Assembly: GCA_036656615.1 (NCBI GenBank)
Contig: JAVXHY010000003.1
Span: forward strand, 78,222-142,221
From: CAUPWF01 sp036656615
GTDB lineage: Bacteria; Bacillota; Clostridia; Lachnospirales; Lachnospiraceae
Direction of reading: 5' to 3'
Length of the DNA stretch: 64,000 nucleotides
Positions 16,308 to 24,483 of the stretch are shown in pieces. Numbering within the stretch: the stretch's first letter is position 1; every line of letters begins with the position of its first letter. The position numbers were made by a program, and so were the translations under genes. Under the pieces are notes generated by a model, which saw only the letters and a list, made by a program, of their open reading frames with translations, did not search any database and had not been told where the DNA came from.

Positions 16308-16601
16308 TTAATTTGGAAGTTGAATTCGCTTTTTATTATCTTTGCCTTCTTTATACAATACTATTTTTTTTCCAATTACTTGTACCACTTCTGAGTGGGT
16401 ACGCTCTGCAACTATTTGAGCAATTTCCTTAGGATCATCTAAACAGTTTTGCAGTACACTTACTTTAATTAATTCTCTTGCAAGCAGTGCCTCACCTATG
16501 GCTTCTGTTAAGGAAGGTGTCATGCTTGATTTTCCTACTTGAAAGATAGGATCCATTGTCATTGCCAAACTTTTTAAATAAGCTCTTTGTTTTGTTGTCA
16601 T
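16308..16601 (-). CDS. yhbY: YhbY-family CRM-domain RNA-binding protein
   Basis: YhbY is a single CRM-domain protein associated with the assembling 50S subunit. The 97 residues include the expected QRAYLKSLA start, FQVGKSSMTPSLTEAI and the glycine-containing IGKKIVLYKEG. AAGGAG precedes ATG 16601. It is placed directly downstream of obgE, consistent with a ribosome-assembly role, and the two are probably cotranscribed. Confidence 0.93.
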   Translation of the reverse strand: MTTKQRAYLKSLAMTMDPIFQVGKSSMTPSLTEAIGEALLARELIKVSVLQNCLDDPKEIAQIVAERTHSEVVQVIGKKIVLYKEGKDNKKRIQLPN

Positions 16602-16616
16602 AATATGATGCTCCTT

Positions 16617-17903
16617 CTATTTATAATAATCAAATTGGAATCCATACATGCGTACAGTATCGCCCTCTTCTATTCCCGCTTTTTCTAATTCATCTAATAT
16701 GCCGCCTTCTTTAAGGAATTTTTGAAAGAACAAGAACCCTTTTTCAGAATCTATATTAGTATATCCAAGCATTTTCTCAATTTTAGGGCCTTCTACTACG
16801 AACATATCATCCTCATGTTCTACGGTAAATGGTAAATCGATATGAATAAATTCTTCTCCCGGAAAATATTCCTGCTCAAAGACTATCGGTTCTGTATCTA
16901 ATGTCTTTAGCTGTTCTCTTACATAATATAGAAGCTCCTGAATACCTGCGCCACTAACACCTGATATGGGAAATACTTTTATTCCTTGTGGTTCAAATTC
17001 TAATTTTAATAATTCTACAGGATCTTCATCTTCTTTATAGATTAAATCAGTCTTATTTGCTGCAATTACTTGTGGGCGATCTGCAATTTGCTCGTTATAG
17101 GCTTTTAATTCAGCATTTATTTTATATACATCATCAATGGGATCGCGACCTTCTGAAGACGCGGCATCTACAACGTGTATCATCATTTTAGTACGTTCAA
17201 TATGACGTAAAAATTCATGCCCAAGACCGATGCCATTGGAAGCACCTTCGATAAGTCCTGGAATATCTGCAATTACAAATCCGTCTAAACCATCTCCAAA
17301 ATCAACAACTCCTAGATTTGGATTTAATGTAGTAAAATGATAATTAGCTATTTTGGGTGTAGCATTTGTCACGCGTGATAAAAATGTGGATTTACCTACA
17401 TTAGGAAATCCGATTAATCCAACATCAGCAATGACTTTTAATTCTAAATTAACCCATAACTCCTGGGAGCTTTTTCCCGGTTGTGCGTATTTTGGAGCCT
17501 GCATGGTAGCTGTTGCAAAATGTTGATTCCCCAATCCACCTTTTCCACCTGTTAATACCACTTGACGTTTATTTTCACCAGACATATCAGCAATAACCTT
17601 GTTTGTTTCTAATTCTCGAATAACCGTTCCTTCAGGAACTCTTAAAATAAGATCATCAGAATCTTTTCCGTGACATTTCTTTTTGCCACCATTTTCTCCA
17701 TCCAAAGCAGAAAATTTTCTTTTGTGACGGTAGTCAGCTAACGTATTTAGTCCTTCATCAATCTCAAAGATAATGTCTCCACCACGTCCCCCGTCTCCGC
17801 CGTCAGGCCCACCATTGGGAATATAAAGCTCGCGGCGAAAACTTGCATGTCCATCACCACCTTTTCCTGATCTTATATAAATCTTTGCTCTATCTGCAAA
17901 CAT
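16617..17903 (-). CDS. obgE: Obg-family GTPase
   Basis: Obg is an essential GTPase that acts in late 50S assembly and stress signalling. The glycine-rich Obg fold (GKGGDGHASFRRE, GGPDGGDGGRGGD, GGKGGLGNQHF) occupies about residues 1-158. The G domain follows with GFPNVGKST (G1), DIPGLIEGA (G3) and ANKTDL (G4). A C-terminal OCT domain ends in RMYGFQFDYYK. All three parts are complete at 428 residues. GGGA precedes ATG 17903. An upstream terminator separates it from rpmA, so it may have its own promoter. Confidence 0.97.
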   Translation of the reverse strand: MFADRAKIYIRSGKGGDGHASFRRELYIPNGGPDGGDGGRGGDIIFEIDEGLNTLADYRHKRKFSALDGENGGKKKCHGKDSDDLILRVPEGTVIRELETNKVIADMSGENKRQVVLTGGKGGLGNQHFATATMQAPKYAQPGKSSQELWVNLELKVIADVGLIGFPNVGKSTFLSRVTNATPKIANYHFTTLNPNLGVVDFGDGLDGFVIADIPGLIEGASNGIGLGHEFLRHIERTKMMIHVVDAASSEGRDPIDDVYKINAELKAYNEQIADRPQVIAANKTDLIYKEDEDPVELLKLEFEPQGIKVFPISGVSGAGIQELLYYVREQLKTLDTEPIVFEQEYFPGEEFIHIDLPFTVEHEDDMFVVEGPKIEKMLGYTNIDSEKGFLFFQKFLKEGGILDELEKAGIEEGDTVRMYGFQFDYYK

Positions 17904-17969
17904 ATTTTTTCCCTTTCATTACATATAATTAAATATATTGGCTAGTTTTCCAATATCATACATCTATTA

Positions 17970-18010
17970 TTTAAAAAAAACAAGGCTTCAAACCAAGAAG
18001 ATTTGAAGCC
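17970..18010 (-). terminator. Terminator after rpmA
   Basis: Read on the minus strand, GGCTTCAAA and TTTGAAGCC (complement of 18002-18010 and 17984-17992) form a perfect 9-base-pair stem followed by TTG and eight Ts. It ends the rplU-prp-rpmA unit before obgE. Confidence 0.88.
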
Positions 18011-18035
18011 AAATGTCTATTCATTCATAAAATTC

Positions 18036-18323
18036 TTATTCTGCTATTACAGGATAGATAGAAACTTGTTTCTTATCTCTTCCTTTTCTTTCAAATCTTA
18101 CAACGCCGTCTTTTAATGCGAATAAAGTATCATCTCCACCACGTCCTACATTAGTACCTGGGTGAATCTTTGTTCCACGTTGTCTGTAAAGAATGTTTCC
18201 AGCTTTTACAAATTGTCCGTCAGCTCTTTTCGCACCTAATCTTTTAGATTCAGAGTCTCTACCATTTCGAGTAGAACCAACTCCTTTTTTATGAGCGAAA
18301 AATTGAAGGTTTAATTTCATCAT
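18036..18323 (-). CDS. rpmA: 50S ribosomal protein L27 with cleavable N-terminal extension
   Basis: L27 reaches toward the peptidyl-transferase centre. The mature N-terminus AHKKGVGSTRNGRDS is preceded by MKLNLQFF, the Firmicute extension that must be removed by the Prp protease between LQFF and A. The substrate and its protease gene are adjacent here. Two successive ATG codons (18323, 18320) are available; the conserved MKLNLQFF argues for the second, while the first is equally close to GGAGGTG. At 95 codons it is complete. Confidence 0.97.
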   Translation of the reverse strand: MMKLNLQFFAHKKGVGSTRNGRDSESKRLGAKRADGQFVKAGNILYRQRGTKIHPGTNVGRGGDDTLFALKDGVVRFERKGRDKKQVSIYPVIAE

Positions 18324-18326
18324 TTT

Positions 18327-18659
18327 TTACACCTCCTCGAATGTCATATCGATATATTGTTCATAGTTTTCATCATTTGCCATTTCTTCTAATCCAAGAA
18401 TCATGGCCTTTAAAAGTAATGTAGATTCATCTGAAGGGTTCCCATTTATTGAAAAATCTATTATACCATCTTCATCGTCTGAAACCATAGTTGTTTCATC
18501 TGGTAAAAATTTATCAATTGAATTGATTGTATTAATAATCAATACGGAAGCTGCTGCACATACAATATCTTGTCCTTTTATATTGGCGCCTGCATGTCCC
18601 ACTGCTTTAAAACCTACACATTCATGCTTTGAATTTTTAAGTATTGTTACTTTAATCAT
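18327..18659 (-). CDS. prp: Ribosomal-processing cysteine protease Prp
   Basis: Prp removes the N-terminal extension of L27, which is essential in staphylococci. The catalytic His in KAVGHAG (about residue 22) and Cys in DIVCAAAS (about residue 34) are in the expected places. The 110-residue length fits. It lies exactly between rplU and rpmA, with GGAG overlapping the end of rplU and its own stop within the rpmA leader. The reaction is inferred from the family and from the extended L27 beside it. Confidence 0.95.
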   Translation of the reverse strand: MIKVTILKNSKHECVGFKAVGHAGANIKGQDIVCAAASVLIINTINSIDKFLPDETTMVSDDEDGIIDFSINGNPSDESTLLLKAMILGLEEMANDENYEQYIDMTFEEV

Positions 18660-18671
18660 ATGGACTCCATA

Positions 18672-18980
18672 CTAAGCATTGATTTTTTCAATCTTAACTG
18701 CTGTAAATTGTTGTCTATGACCATTTTTGTTATGGTATCCAGTTTTTCTCTTATACTTGTAGACGATTACTTTCTTTCCTTTACCGTCTCCAATTACAGA
18801 AGCTGTAACTGTTGCTCCACTTACTGTTGGACTTCCAACTTTCATTTCTGAATCACTTACTGCAAGTACTTGGTCAAATGTGAATGTTTCTCCAGCTTCA
18901 ACACCAAGTTTCTCTACTTTAATGATATCGCCTTCGGCTACTTTGTACTGTTTACCACCTGTTGCTATAATTGCGTACAT
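18672..18980 (-). CDS. rplU: 50S ribosomal protein L21
   Basis: L21 is a small protein of the large ribosomal subunit. MYAIIATGGKQYKVAEGD, FDQVLAV and the C-terminal YKRKTGYHNKNGHRQQFTAVKI are diagnostic. I place the start at ATG 18980, right after TAGGAGGTGCCAT, giving 102 residues; a longer frame to 19010 lacks a ribosome site and would intrude on the leader. It heads the L21-Prp-L27 operon and has its own promoter and probable autoregulatory leader. Confidence 0.97.
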   Translation of the reverse strand: MYAIIATGGKQYKVAEGDIIKVEKLGVEAGETFTFDQVLAVSDSEMKVGSPTVSGATVTASVIGDGKGKKVIVYKYKRKTGYHNKNGHRQQFTAVKIEKINA

Positions 18981-19057
18981 ATGGCACCTCCTATTATCAT
19001 TACTCGCCAACTTCGGTGTTCATAAAATGAAACTTTTAACCTCATTGTGCGGCATAC
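18981..19057 (-). ncRNA. Putative L21 leader (ribosomal protein autoregulatory RNA)
   Basis: The transcribed leader of rplU contains CCGCACAATGAGG followed by GAACACCGAAGTTGGCGAG just before the ribosome site. Conserved leaders of this kind before rplU are known in Firmicutes (L21 leader) and are thought to mediate autorepression by L21. The assignment rests on position and motif memory; no covariance model was run. Confidence 0.55.
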
Positions 19058-19063
19058 TTGAGT

Positions 19064-19092
19064 ATAATAGCATATTTGCAAAGATACGTCAA
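19064..19092 (-). promoter_or_regulatory. Sigma-A promoter of rplU-prp-rpmA
   Basis: On the minus strand TTGACG (complement of 19087-19092), 17 bases and TATTAT (complement of 19064-19069) form a near-consensus promoter lying between the aspartokinase 3' end and the rplU leader. Confidence 0.8.
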
Positions 19093-19095
19093 GAG

Positions 19096-20415
19096 TTAAA
19101 TCCTAATCATGACAAAGATATCATATATTGCTTTAATTGCAGCTTCAAAATCTTGATTTTTCACACCTATGATTATATTTAATTCGCTAGAACCTTGGTC
19201 AATCATTTTAACATTGACATTTGCATGTGCCAAGGCAGAAAAGATTCGTCCTGCGGTTCCTCTTGTGGCTCTCATTCCACGTCCAACTACTGCAATCAGT
19301 GCCAAATCAGATTCTAAATCGATGGAATCAGGTTCAACGGCACGATGTATATTGGCCAATACTTTTTGTTCTTGTTCAACAAATTCAGTCTGGTGGACAA
19401 GAATGGACATGGTGTCAATGCCAGATGGCATATGTTCGATTGAAATATTATTTTGTTCAAAAATCTCCAAAACCTTGCGACAAAATCCAACTTCGGTGTT
19501 CATCATTGCTTTTTCAATATTAATTGAAGCAAATCCTTTTTTTCCTGCGATTCCTGTAATCGTGTATTTGGGATCACGACAGGTGGTTTCTACAATCAAG
19601 GTTCCTTTGTCTTCTGGAATATTAGTATTTCGAATATTAATTGGAATGCCTTCTTTTCTAACAGGGAAAATAGCTTCTTCATGAAGAACTGTGGCACCCA
19701 TATAGGATAATTCGCGTAATTCTTTGTAGGTGATAATTTCAATGACTTCTGGATTCTTGATGACTCTGGGATCTGCAATAAGAAAACCAGAAACGTCTGT
19801 CCAGTTTTCATACAAATCTGCGCCAATTGCACGAGATACAATAGAACCTGTAATATCGGAACCACCACGAGAAAAGGTTTTGATCGTTCCATCTAGGGTA
19901 GCTCCATAGAAACCGGGAATCACCGCATATTCAATATGATTTAGTTTTTCCAGAATTTTTGTATTGGTTACTTGTGGATTGAATTCTCCATTATTATTAA
20001 AAATAATAATTTCTGCTGCATCTATAAATTCAAAGTTTAAATAATCGGCCAAAATAATTCCATTTAAATATTCTCCACGTGAAGCAGCATAATCCAAACC
20101 TATTTTTTCTGAAAAATTCTTATGAATGGTGGCAAATTCATCTTCTAATGATCGGTTTAAATGCAAGCCTTTTATAATTTCTTCATAGCGGTTTTTGATT
20201 GTATTTAGAGGCTGAGTAATGTCTTTCTCCTGCACAGCTAATTCATAGCATTGATAGAGCATATCGGTAACCTTGGTATCATGCGAGTTCCTTTTCCCAG
20301 GGGCAGAAGGAATGACATACTTTCTGGATAAATCAGATTTGATAATACTGCCTGCTTTTTCAAATTGTTCTGCACTTGCTAAAGAACTTCCCCCAAATTT
20401 TACTACTTTATTCAT
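19096..20415 (-). CDS. Aspartate kinase
   Basis: Aspartokinase phosphorylates aspartate, the first step toward lysine, threonine and methionine. KFGGSSLASAEQFEKAG at residues 6-22 is the ATP/substrate-binding signature. FSRGGSDITGSIV is the second catalytic motif, and ENWTDVSG follows. The C-terminal third carries tandem ACT domains for feedback control. The length of 439 fits monofunctional enzymes. GGAGGAAATCGT precedes ATG 20415. It lies between rng and rplU, an unusual place for this gene. Which end-product inhibits it cannot be read from the sequence. Confidence 0.93.
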   Translation of the reverse strand: MNKVVKFGGSSLASAEQFEKAGSIIKSDLSRKYVIPSAPGKRNSHDTKVTDMLYQCYELAVQEKDITQPLNTIKNRYEEIIKGLHLNRSLEDEFATIHKNFSEKIGLDYAASRGEYLNGIILADYLNFEFIDAAEIIIFNNNGEFNPQVTNTKILEKLNHIEYAVIPGFYGATLDGTIKTFSRGGSDITGSIVSRAIGADLYENWTDVSGFLIADPRVIKNPEVIEIITYKELRELSYMGATVLHEEAIFPVRKEGIPINIRNTNIPEDKGTLIVETTCRDPKYTITGIAGKKGFASINIEKAMMNTEVGFCRKVLEIFEQNNISIEHMPSGIDTMSILVHQTEFVEQEQKVLANIHRAVEPDSIDLESDLALIAVVGRGMRATRGTAGRIFSALAHANVNVKMIDQGSSELNIIIGVKNQDFEAAIKAIYDIFVMIRI

Positions 20416-20476
20416 ACGATTTCCTCCAAACGATTTTTTAAAATAATTTTTCCTTTGTTTTATATTTTTAAAACTT

Positions 20477-21637
20477 TTAAGTCAGACTTTCCTTTAAAGT
20501 TTTTCGAACTTTTTTTCTAGTTAATTCTACTAGCTGCAATTTAGTTATATCCACGAACTTCGTTGGTATGGGATCTTGACTAATATATTTCTGAAGAGTA
20601 GATATGAGGGTTTCTATCATACATGGTTGATCTAAATTAATAAAATCAATAATAATAATTCCAGATAAATTTCGAAGTCTGATCTGTTTTGCAGCCTCTT
20701 TTGCAGCTTCTAAGTTAATTAATAAACGGGCTTCTTTGCTAGCTTCTTTTTTTACGCATTTACCAGTATTTACATCAATAACGGTTAATGCTTCTGTTGG
20801 CTGAATGACAAGATATGCTCCGGATTTCATAAATACTCGTTCTTGCAAAGCATGCTTTAATTGAGTTTCTACATCATAAAGCTTATGAAGTGGAAGTAAT
20901 GAATCTTGATAGTGTTGCAGTAAAGGAAGAACATCGGATTGGTTATCCTTTAGAAAGTCATATATTTCGGTATAAAGCCCCAAATCCTCAACGACTATAT
21001 TAGTTAACCCTTCCTTGTAAACATTCTTTAAATGAGCTATATAAGGCTTCTTTGATTCTTTTAGACAGGTATAACAAGTTCTGGTTGCTGCGCGTTCAAT
21101 AAGTGATTCATATTCCACTATAAGTTGCTGGGTTTCATTCATAAGGATGGCATCTGAGCAATCTTTTGCGTTAGTTCGGACAATAAAGCCATATTCTTCT
21201 GAAAGAAAAGGTCCCATCAGCTCTTTTAAATGTCCTTTTTGTTCTCCTGTAATCTTGGCAGAAATTCCAACTCGATTTATTCCTTTTGTTAATACCACAT
21301 ATTTACCAGTCAGATTTAAATTACAAGTTACAGTGGGAACTTTTGACTTCACAGCTTCCTGACTTACTTGTACAAGGATTTCATCTCCCATATGAAGCGC
21401 ATCCTTATGTTGATCTAAGGCATAGTAACATTCTTGTCCTTTTGTTACTTCGATAAAAGCAGCTCTAATATTGGGTACTATATTTTTTACTTTTCCAATA
21501 TAGATATTTCCAAGCTGCACGTCCATTGCTTCTTCTTCACTGCAATGGAGTTCAACGATTTCCTGATTTTCTATTAAGATAGTAAAGATTTTACGTGGAA
21601 AAGCTTTCAATTTAACGATAATTATTTTTCGGCTCAT
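20477..21637 (-). CDS. rng: Ribonuclease E/G family protein
   Basis: This is an RNase G-like endoribonuclease for rRNA and mRNA processing. The S1-like RNA-binding segment (about residues 35-120: GNIYIGKVKNIVPNIRAAFIEV) and the Mg-binding aspartates in TVIDVNTGK and IIIIDFINL are visible. At 386 residues it is at the short end and ends before the Zn-link and E. coli scaffold regions. ATG 21637 overlaps the stop of the upstream gene (ATGA), showing translational coupling with the radical-SAM-linked pair, as in many Clostridia. Confidence 0.9.
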   Translation of the reverse strand: MSRKIIIVKLKAFPRKIFTILIENQEIVELHCSEEEAMDVQLGNIYIGKVKNIVPNIRAAFIEVTKGQECYYALDQHKDALHMGDEILVQVSQEAVKSKVPTVTCNLNLTGKYVVLTKGINRVGISAKITGEQKGHLKELMGPFLSEEYGFIVRTNAKDCSDAILMNETQQLIVEYESLIERAATRTCYTCLKESKKPYIAHLKNVYKEGLTNIVVEDLGLYTEIYDFLKDNQSDVLPLLQHYQDSLLPLHKLYDVETQLKHALQERVFMKSGAYLVIQPTEALTVIDVNTGKCVKKEASKEARLLINLEAAKEAAKQIRLRNLSGIIIIDFINLDQPCMIETLISTLQKYISQDPIPTKFVDITKLQLVELTRKKVRKTLKESLT

Positions 21638-22329
21638 TCTATTTTTGTCCCTAATGAATTCAATGTGACGAAAGAACGTTCACCTTCGTCTGTTGCATAC
21701 ACGTCCAACCGGTGGTGCGTAAAGGATATGTGGTCTAAATCTATTTTAAAATATTGAGCCAATGCCTGCATGACTAATCCTGGCTTTAAATTTTCAACAC
21801 TTCCAGTAGCAATGAGCATATATAATTTCTCATTTTGGCAGAAAAGCTTATAAATCATGGGACGAATATCAACTTCTTTCTCGCTTTTTTTAGTTTTCTT
21901 CACAATGAAAATATGTTCTTGCTCTAAAAAAGTTTCTATTTTAGATTCCCATCCATTTGGAAAGCTTCCATATTTGACAGAGGAAAGATAATCGGCAGCT
22001 GACACAATGGACATGCCAGTTTTTCCTTGCTCAGGTATTTCTCTAAAGTCAATAATATCAATTCCCTCTACCATAACGGCTTGTAATTGCTGAATCGCTT
22101 CTTTTGAAGTAATAGAGTTTCTTAATTCAATATCAAAATATTCGCCATCACTGGTTACACCTACACCTAATGGATTTGCAAAGGACATAATCATATGTGG
22201 GCTGTATCCACCAGAGAAAGCAATTGGTATGGCAGCTCTTCTCATAGCTTTTTGAAAATAACGCATCATATCTAAATGTCCAATAAATTTCATTGCTCCA
22301 TATTTTTTGAATTTAATTCTTGCTTTCAA
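21634..22329 (-). CDS. TIGR03936-family (DUF2344) radical SAM-associated protein
   Basis: DUF2344 proteins occur beside, or fused to, TIGR03960 radical SAM enzymes; their job is unknown. ARIKFKKYGAMKFIGHLDMMRYFQKAMRRA and FSGGYSPHMIMSFANPLGVG are characteristic. The ribosome site GGAGGAGG (complement of 22338-22345) points to TTG 22329, eight bases on; GTG 22332 is the alternative. This start gives 231 residues and overlaps the upstream gene by 17 bases. The overlap at the other end with rng makes a three-gene coupled unit. Confidence 0.87.
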   Translation of the reverse strand: MKARIKFKKYGAMKFIGHLDMMRYFQKAMRRAAIPIAFSGGYSPHMIMSFANPLGVGVTSDGEYFDIELRNSITSKEAIQQLQAVMVEGIDIIDFREIPEQGKTGMSIVSAADYLSSVKYGSFPNGWESKIETFLEQEHIFIVKKTKKSEKEVDIRPMIYKLFCQNEKLYMLIATGSVENLKPGLVMQALAQYFKIDLDHISFTHHRLDVYATDEGERSFVTLNSLGTKIE

Positions 22330-24178
22330 CACAGACACCTCCTCCATAACTTCCGGCACCACAGCCAGAACAGCTTACCCGGCAGTTGGGAGTCTCTTGC
22401 TCTTCTAAAGCGCGTTTCCATTCTTGTTTAAGAAATTCTTTGGTTACACCAATAGAAATAAAATCCCAAGGAAGAATTTCATCTAAATCACGTTCTCTTC
22501 GGTTATAGAAATCCATATCTGTATGAGTGTTCTCAAATGCTTTCATCCATAAATCGTTTCGGAAGCATTCGGTCCAAGAATCATATAAGCAGCCTAGGCG
22601 ATAGGCTTCTTCTAAAACCGCACTGGTTCGTCGGTCTCCTCTGGCAAAGACTCCTTCTAGTACAGTAACATCTGCTTCGTGCCAATTATATTTGATACTT
22701 TTTTTATTTAATTGCTCTTGCATTTCACGGTTAACGGTATGTGCTTTGGATATATAATCATCCTTATTCCACATCACAGCCCATTGAAACGGGGTGAAGG
22801 GCTTTGGAATAAAGAAAGAGGTACTAACTGTAATTTGACATTTCCCATTCCTCTGATCTTTAGGAAGTTCATAATAACGTTTCGCCACTTTTTCGGCTAA
22901 CCTTGCAATCTCTTTTCTATCCTCTTCGGTTTCCGTAGGAAGACCCAGCATAAAATAGAGCTTTACTTTTGACCAGCCACCTTCAAAGGCTTGACCGGCA
23001 CCTTCTAATATAATTTCTTCTGTTAATCCTTTATTGATCACGTTTCTAAGTCTTTGAGATCCAGCTTCCGGTGCAAAGGTAAGGCTGTTTTTACGAACAT
23101 CTTGTACTTTGCTCATAACATCAAGGGAAAAGGAGTCAATTCTTAGAGAAGGAAGGGAAATATTAATTTCTTCCCCTTTAAATTCATCAATTAAAAATGT
23201 AATTAACTCCTGTAATTTAGAATAATCACTGGAACTAAGAGAACTTAAGGAAATCTCGTCATGTCCTGTATTTTTTAGCATGCGGTAGGCATAATCCTTT
23301 AACATTTCCAAATCTCGTTCTCTGGTTGGGCGATACAGCATACCAGCCTGACAGAAGCGGCAGCCCCTGATACAGCCTCTTTGTATCTCTAAGACTACAC
23401 GGTCTTGTGTGACTTTGATAAATGGAACCACTGGTTTATCCGGATAATAGGTATGGGTCACATCTAAGACCATTTGCTTTTCAATCCTTGGTTTGGCATG
23501 GGGGTTGATTGGTAGAAAGGAAGTAATTAATCCCTGTTCATCATAGGTTACTTGATAAAATGAAGGGACATAAATCCCCGGAATCTGAGCTGCTTTTTCA
23601 AGAAAATTTTGTCGTGTTCCCCCTTGTTTTTTGTTAGTTTTATAGGCATCTAATAATTCCCCATAGACAGTTTCCCCTTCACCAATATAGAACATATCAA
23701 AAAAATCTGCCAGTGGTTCAGGATTATAACTGCAAGGACCACCTCCGATTACGATTGGTTCGTTCTCACCACGATCCTTTGCATACATGGAAATTTGACT
23801 CAAATCCAAAATCTGTAAAATATTGGTATAACACATTTCATATTGAATGGTTATTCCAAGAAAATCAAATTCTTTAATTGGGTTTTGGGATTCCAATGCG
23901 AATAAAGGAATCTGTTGTTCCTTCATGATTGCATGCAGGTCCACCCATGGCGAATAAACACGTTCGCACCAAGTGTCTTCACGGCGATTGAACATATCAT
24001 AAAGAATTTGGATTCCTAAGTGTGACATGCCAATTTCATAAACATCTGGGAAACACATACAAAAGCGGATATCCACCTTGTCCGGATCCTTAGTTACCGA
24101 GTTCACTTCATTGCCAATGTAGCGGGCTGGTTTATCAATTTTTAGTAATATTTCATCACTTAATGCAAGTTTTCTCAT
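22313..24178 (-). CDS. TIGR03960-family B12-binding-domain radical SAM protein
   Basis: The protein has an N-terminal cobalamin-binding-like Rossmann domain (DIRFCMCFPDVYEIGMSHLGIQIL, then IVIGGGPCSYNPEPLADFF) and a central radical SAM domain with CIRGCRFC as the 4Fe-4S ligand triad. A C-terminal cysteine-rich tail (CRVSCSGCGAG, GVCVE) is typical. At 621 residues it is complete. The substrate is unknown; the conserved link with rng and rplU suggests RNA or ribosome modification, which is inference. Its own promoter, TTGAAC-17-TATAAT, lies just upstream. Confidence 0.9.
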   Translation of the reverse strand: MRKLALSDEILLKIDKPARYIGNEVNSVTKDPDKVDIRFCMCFPDVYEIGMSHLGIQILYDMFNRREDTWCERVYSPWVDLHAIMKEQQIPLFALESQNPIKEFDFLGITIQYEMCYTNILQILDLSQISMYAKDRGENEPIVIGGGPCSYNPEPLADFFDMFYIGEGETVYGELLDAYKTNKKQGGTRQNFLEKAAQIPGIYVPSFYQVTYDEQGLITSFLPINPHAKPRIEKQMVLDVTHTYYPDKPVVPFIKVTQDRVVLEIQRGCIRGCRFCQAGMLYRPTRERDLEMLKDYAYRMLKNTGHDEISLSSLSSSDYSKLQELITFLIDEFKGEEINISLPSLRIDSFSLDVMSKVQDVRKNSLTFAPEAGSQRLRNVINKGLTEEIILEGAGQAFEGGWSKVKLYFMLGLPTETEEDRKEIARLAEKVAKRYYELPKDQRNGKCQITVSTSFFIPKPFTPFQWAVMWNKDDYISKAHTVNREMQEQLNKKSIKYNWHEADVTVLEGVFARGDRRTSAVLEEAYRLGCLYDSWTECFRNDLWMKAFENTHTDMDFYNRRERDLDEILPWDFISIGVTKEFLKQEWKRALEEQETPNCRVSCSGCGAGSYGGGVCVESKN

Positions 24179-24219
24179 GGTCTTCCTCTCATTTTTGGTA
24201 GTTAATTACAATCTAATCT

Positions 24220-24248
24220 ATTATATACATTCTGCGGGAGAAGTTCAA
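24220..24248 (-). promoter_or_regulatory. Sigma-A promoter of the TIGR03960-rng unit
   Basis: On the minus strand TTGAAC (complement of 24243-24248), exactly 17 bases and TATAAT (complement of 24220-24225) lie 42 bases before ATG 24178. The region from here to the IS edge (24249-24316) shows no gene. Confidence 0.82.
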
Positions 24249-24306
24249 GCCCGAGAATTCTGTGTTCAAAAATGTTTCAACTATTCTTTAACAAAAAAAT
24301 CCACAC

Positions 24307-24316
24307 GAATCTTCCG
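24307..24316 (+). repeat. Target-site repeat, left copy
   Basis: GAATCTTCCG abuts the left inverted repeat of the IS and matches GGATCTTCCG (26003-26012) at nine of ten positions. IS4-family elements duplicate about 9-13 bases, so this is probably the target duplication with one later substitution, or an eight-base duplication with two extra bases at the right end. Confidence 0.65.
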
Positions 24317-24334
24317 CAATGGCATTAAGTTAAG
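24317..24334 (+). repeat. Left terminal inverted repeat of the IS
   Basis: CAATGGCATTAAGTTAAG; its exact reverse complement ends the element at 25985-26002. Homology stops immediately inside the repeats. Confidence 0.9.
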
Positions 24335-24340
24335 TCCGGT

Positions 24341-24385
24341 AAAGAGAAGTTCGTATCATTTCGATATTAGCTTCTCTTTTATTTT
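24341..24385 (+). terminator. Inward-protecting terminator at the IS left end
   Basis: AAAGAGAAG (24341-24349) pairs with CTTCTCTTT (24371-24379), followed by TATTTTT on the plus strand. It would stop plus-strand transcription entering the IS from the left and running antisense into the transposase gene. Confidence 0.6.
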
Positions 24386-24483
24386 TCCTTAAAGCAATCA
24401 ATGATCCAGTTTTAAATCATTTTAACTCACAACAAATAGACAAGAGGATCCCCTTGTCAAAAAATATATGCATTTTTATTTTT

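Noticed and set aside
19169..19684. 171-codon open frame on the plus strand inside aspartokinase
   Set aside because: It is antisense to well-conserved aspartokinase motifs, has no ribosome site and no recognisable family.
24179..24392. 71-codon plus-strand frame upstream of the TIGR03960 gene
   Set aside because: It crosses a promoter, a split terminator arm and the IS end and has no ribosome site.
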